A DNA stretch of 64,000 nucleotides, taken from the NCBI RefSeq assembly GCF_027409185.1, contig NC_084469.1:35591293-35655292 (forward strand). Direction: 5' to 3'. Numbering within the stretch: the stretch's first letter is position 1; the number at the start of each line of letters is the position of its first letter. The DNA is from Cynocephalus volans (Eukaryota > Chordata > Mammalia > Dermoptera > Cynocephalidae). Made by a program: the position numbers and the translations under genes. Positions 61,735 through 64,000 of the stretch are shown here, in pieces. The notes beneath the pieces were generated by a model. The model did not search any database. It saw only the letters and a list, made by a program, of their open reading frames with translations, and had not been told where the DNA came from.

Positions 61735-62195
61735 TGTCAGGGCTAGGGCTCAGACCCTTAAAACCTATTGTACAGGCTGGGTCACCAGACCCCTCACACG
61801 CAGGTCCATGCTAGGTAATTGGAGAAAGATCCCAGGAGCCTTCAGCAGATGACACAAGCTCAGTCCTCAGCAGTGGCAGCAGCAGCTTACCGGTCCAGCA
61901 GCTCACAGGTCTGGTGGTGGCAGTGGCCTCTTGGAGGGTCCCGGGGGCCCTGGCAGCAACAGCTTGCAGCAACAGCCTCCAGTAGCGGCCTCCCCATGCC
62001 CCCCGGGGGGCATCCCAGGGATAGGGGGGTGGTGTGGATCAGAGCCACTCATCCTTTATACTTAAGTCCATAACCCAGGACACCTGGGTGCATGTGTGCA
62101 ATTACATTAGACGATAATCAAGGAGCACCTGGGTGCATGTGCATATTTACATCAAGTGTTCAGCAAGATTCTGAACATCTGAGGGGCCCTGACCA
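61735..62195 (-). mobile_element. 3' LTR of an ERVL/MaLR-like element
   Basis: On the minus strand it begins TGGTCAGGGC and ends GCCCTGACA, i.e. TG...CA with short inverted ends. A TATAAA box lies at 62055-62060, and directly upstream is a purine run (GGGGAAAA, 62196-62203) suitable as polypurine tract. Length about 461 bp, with a GC-rich, CAG/CTG-rich transcribed half. No canonical AATAAA was seen. Confidence 0.75.
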
Positions 62196-64000
62196 TTTTC
62201 CCCAGCAATCCACCCTTGCAGGATCCCTCGCTGTACAATCTTCACGTTCAGAATCTTCCATTGTGTTCCCTTAGTGATGATAACTGACCCTTGCATTCAC
62301 ATATTACAGATTGCATCCCAACAGTCTCAAAAGTCTTTAGCTTATTCCAGCACCAACTCAAAAGTCCAAAGTCCAAAGTCTCATCTGAGACTAAAGGCAA
62401 AACTCCTTTCAGCTGTGTACCTGCAAAAATCTAAAACAAATTTACTTCCAAGATACAGTGGGACAGACACTGGGTACACATTCCCATTCCAAAAGGGAGG
62501 AATAGACAGGAAAAACAGGCCCCCAAATCTGAAACCCAAACAGGGCAAATATTAAGCATACTGGGGCATCTGGATCCCCAAAGCATTGGGCAGCTGTGTT
62601 CCTACAGCTCTGCCAGGTACAGCCCATTGAGCTGCCCTCGTGCCTGCAGCTTTTCCAGGCCAGCAGCCCCACAGTTCTGGGCTCCTGGAGGCAGCCCTGC
62701 TGTCCCAGCTGCACTAGACATTTCCCAGTAGGTGACCTCTGCAGTGGCTCCACCCCTGAAGCAGGTCTCTGCCTGAGTCCCCAGGCTTTTCCATACATCC
62801 TCTGGAATCTGGGTGGAGGCTGCCACACCTCCACTGCTCTCACGTTCTGCTGGCCTGCAAACTTAACACAATGTGAGTGTCACCAAGGTTTTCGACTTTA
62901 TGCTCTCTGGAGCTGCTGAACTAATCACACTTGGGACCGCCTGAGCCAGATCTGCTCCAGCTAGAGTGGCTGGGATGCAGGGAGCAGTTTCCCGAGGGCA
63001 GTGGTGCCCCAGGTCTGTCCTCCAGAGAAACTCAGTTCTCTTAGGCCTATGGGTCTATGATGGGAGGGGCGCGCTCCCAAACTTCTGAAATGCCCACAGG
63101 GCCTTTTCTCATTGTCTTGGCTATTAGCATCTAGCTGCCCCATCCTGGCTCTTGAATCACTTTTATCAGCTCTGCTTACACCGGCTATTCACTCAGTCTC
63201 AGGCAGTTCTGCAGCATTCACCCACACAGTTTGAACAACTGTATTCACTCAGTCCATCAAGGAGTGTCTGCCCTACCCCTGTGCATATCTGTGGCTATTC
63301 TGTTACCGCTGCTACAGAGACAGGCGACTGGTAAAGGAGACTAACTTTTCCGCCTTCTCATCAGGTGAAAACATACTTGAAATTCTGCAGGGGCATCCAT
63401 CCTCGGGTCATCTGTCCATCTGCATATGGCACTCTTTTCTCGGGTTTATACGGCACCTGTTGAGCCATTGGGTTTAAGCGGCACCCTTCGAGCCATTTGC
63501 CTTCAGACAAATGCAACATGTGTTTACTACATCTTCCCCAAAGCACATTATGCCATCCACCTTCTCGGGTTTAAGTGGTACCTGGTGAGGCATTTGCCTT
63601 TGGGCAAATGTGACATGAGTTTACCACATTGTTTCCAAAGCACTTTACACCATCCACCACTAGGCCCCATAGCTGTAGCAGCTGGGGGCTCTCCCTGTTT
63701 CTGCCACTTTGTTTCCCCAAGCCAACCAATTTGACCTGTGTATATGGGACATAGGTAGTGAATTGGGTCACCTGTGGGTTGTCTACCAGTCCGCCCTGTC
63801 CCATAGGCTGCTCATGCTTCACTTTTTGATGAGCAGGTCATGCCAGGAGACGCATAGTCTCCCCCAGCTCACCATCGTGTTCATCATATGTCTTCGGTGT
63901 CGGAAGCAAGGATGATCCATTGCTGTAGTTCAGCCTCCAGGGCATGTATCCACACTTCCAACCTGTCTGCTTTCTGCTGCAAGTCTTGAAACTGTGATGC
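62196..64000 (-). mobile_element. Internal region of the same LTR element (broken gag-like)
   Basis: Minus-strand sequence that resembles the MaLR/ERVL internal region, including the run of 'AAAGTCCAAAGTCCAAAGTC' text near 62365 (plus strand). A damaged gag-like frame at 63571-63822 includes QFTTYVPYTQVKLVGLGKQ. Several stops and a local duplication (63437-63659) show it is not coding-competent. The 5' LTR and primer-binding site are beyond the window. Confidence 0.6.

Larger units (their letters stand above)
54579..64000 (+). other. NDEL1: NDEL1 intron 1 (start; continues beyond window)
   Basis: From the exon 1 donor to the window end no NDEL1 coding exon is visible. The GC-rich flank runs to about 55080, then AT-rich intronic sequence follows with MIR, L2, a SINE and an LTR element. 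Positions 55420-57100 and 59250-61060 hold no recognised repeat apart from short L2-like scraps (60560-60640). Confidence 0.65.

Noticed and set aside
61819-62073. 84-codon Gln/Ala/Ser-rich plus-strand frame
   Set aside because: Antisense of the LTR's CAG/CTG-rich half.

Overview
Mammalian nuclear DNA. The window contains spliced genes with GT/AG introns, CpG-island promoters, and ancient mammalian repeats (MIR, L2, L1ME-like, MER5A, MLT1 LTRs). It also carries at least five copies of a tRNA-Ile-derived SINE with a GGCCGG...TTAGCTCAGTTGGTTAG core. That SINE resembles the CYN-SINEs of colugos (Dermoptera), so a flying lemur is my best guess. A rhinolophoid bat, whose genomes I recall carrying a similar-looking SINE, is the main alternative.

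Gene order matches the human 17p13.1 block KRBA2 - RPL26 - RNF222 - NDEL1. KRBA2 (minus) has a KRAB-box exon at 5982-6093 and a large exon at 4219-5471. The large exon encodes a domesticated retrotransposon-type integrase with an H2C2 finger and a D,D,E core; its probable CpG-island promoter is near 8.5-8.95 kb. RPL26 (minus) is complete: a 5'TOP non-coding exon at about 14909-14945 and coding exons 13889-14056, 12496-12636 and 9867-9995, giving 145 residues. RNF222 (minus) is an intact single coding exon at 21117-21779 for a RING protein with a C-terminal membrane anchor. NDEL1 (plus) enters at the right: promoter with a CRE and GC boxes at about 54.24-54.4 kb, non-coding exon 1 ending at 54578, then intron 1 to the window edge. 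No NDEL1 coding exon was seen.

The 33 kb between RNF222 and NDEL1 is mostly repeats, with an isolated GC/CpG-rich patch (about 33.0-33.35 kb) and an exact CTCF core match (37867-37880). Structural events that can be read directly include: an L1 copy with a 5' inversion (twin priming) at 16.97-17.82 kb; a 5'-truncated L1 inserted into an older L1/HAL1-like element with a perfect 12-bp target duplication (35.63-36.48 kb); two approximately 82-bp palindromic mariner-type MITEs; SINEs with perfect 10-16 bp target duplications; and the 3' LTR plus part of the interior of a minus-strand ERVL/MaLR-like element (61735 to the window end). These genes are neighbours by synteny and do not form a pathway. 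The most unusual gene is KRBA2, a KRAB domain fused to a captured integrase whose catalytic-position acidic residues are still present.
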